Shown here piece after piece: positions 63,760 through 64,000 of a stretch of DNA of 64,000 bases. Source of the stretch: Hansfordia pulvinata (taxonomy: Eukaryota > Ascomycota > Sordariomycetes > Xylariales); NCBI GenBank assembly GCA_006538405.1, contig BJKQ01000009.1:1126001-1190000 (forward strand), in the 5' to 3' direction. The first letter of the stretch is position 1; the number at the start of each line of letters is the position of its first letter. The position numbers and the translations under genes are program-made. Under the pieces are notes generated by a model that saw only the letters and a program-made list of their open reading frames with translations, searched no databases and was not told the DNA's origin.

Positions 63760-64000
63760 AGTTGAACGGTGTTGTGTATTTAGCGGGCTACGGAGGTGGG
63801 CGCAATTTCGATGCTGCGCGCCGACGCAGGGAAAGGAGGAGGAAGAGGAGAGCCGTGGTGCCTCTGAAAGACAAAGCCGGTCTGCTTGCAATATACAGAG
63901 ATGGAAGTAGCTGGGGCGGATAGATACCACATTCACGAGTGTTGATTGGTGGCTCGGAACGCCAGCCAAGGGTGGAGGTGACACTGGTAGAGGACCAATC
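63760..64000. other. 3' flank of the acyltransferase gene
   Basis: About 240 bp after the stop with no further gene start; probably the 3' untranslated region and terminator. Confidence 0.5.

Overview
The window is nuclear DNA of a filamentous ascomycete, most likely a Sordariomycete and plausibly Hypocreales. The genes carry short GT-AG introns (50-138 nt, one of 489 nt), the GC content is high, promoters are rich in CT tracts and microsatellites, and the recognisable proteins are fungal: GDP-mannose pyrophosphorylase, farnesyltransferase beta, an SCT1-type glycerol-3-phosphate acyltransferase, a BRAP2/Etp1 RING protein, a four-unit polyubiquitin and a Zn2Cys6-like regulator. The species cannot be fixed from the sequence alone.

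Layout. 0-9 kb: an Asp-rich secreted protein (minus, 2289-2980) and the GDP-mannose pyrophosphorylase (minus, 7601-9008). 9-31 kb: gene-poor, with a small eight-cysteine secreted protein (plus, 14668-14972) and a dsRNA-binding-domain protein (minus, 18253-19137). 31-33 kb: farnesyltransferase beta (minus), recognisable throughout but broken by three one-base frame disruptions. 33-45 kb: almost empty, one weak candidate gene at 34928. 45-48 kb: an 870-aa transcription factor (plus). 48-53.8 kb: empty except for a 525-bp non-autonomous inverted-repeat transposon with a perfect 9-bp target duplication. 53.9-63.8 kb: a denser stretch, all plus strand, with polyubiquitin, the Etp1/BRAP2-like ubiquitin ligase and the acyltransferase (which has one more one-base disruption).

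Three results stand out. (1) The 8-mer TACGAGTA/TACTCGTA occurs about 47 times by eye against roughly 2 expected, always outside the exons I modelled, sometimes as a 14-bp palindrome. (2) An intact Mutator-like miniature element sits at 50813-51337. (3) Four one-base deficits at homonucleotide runs in two otherwise well-conserved genes look more like assembly errors than gene death. No operon-like organisation or biosynthetic cluster is visible; most genes are housekeeping and appear independently regulated.
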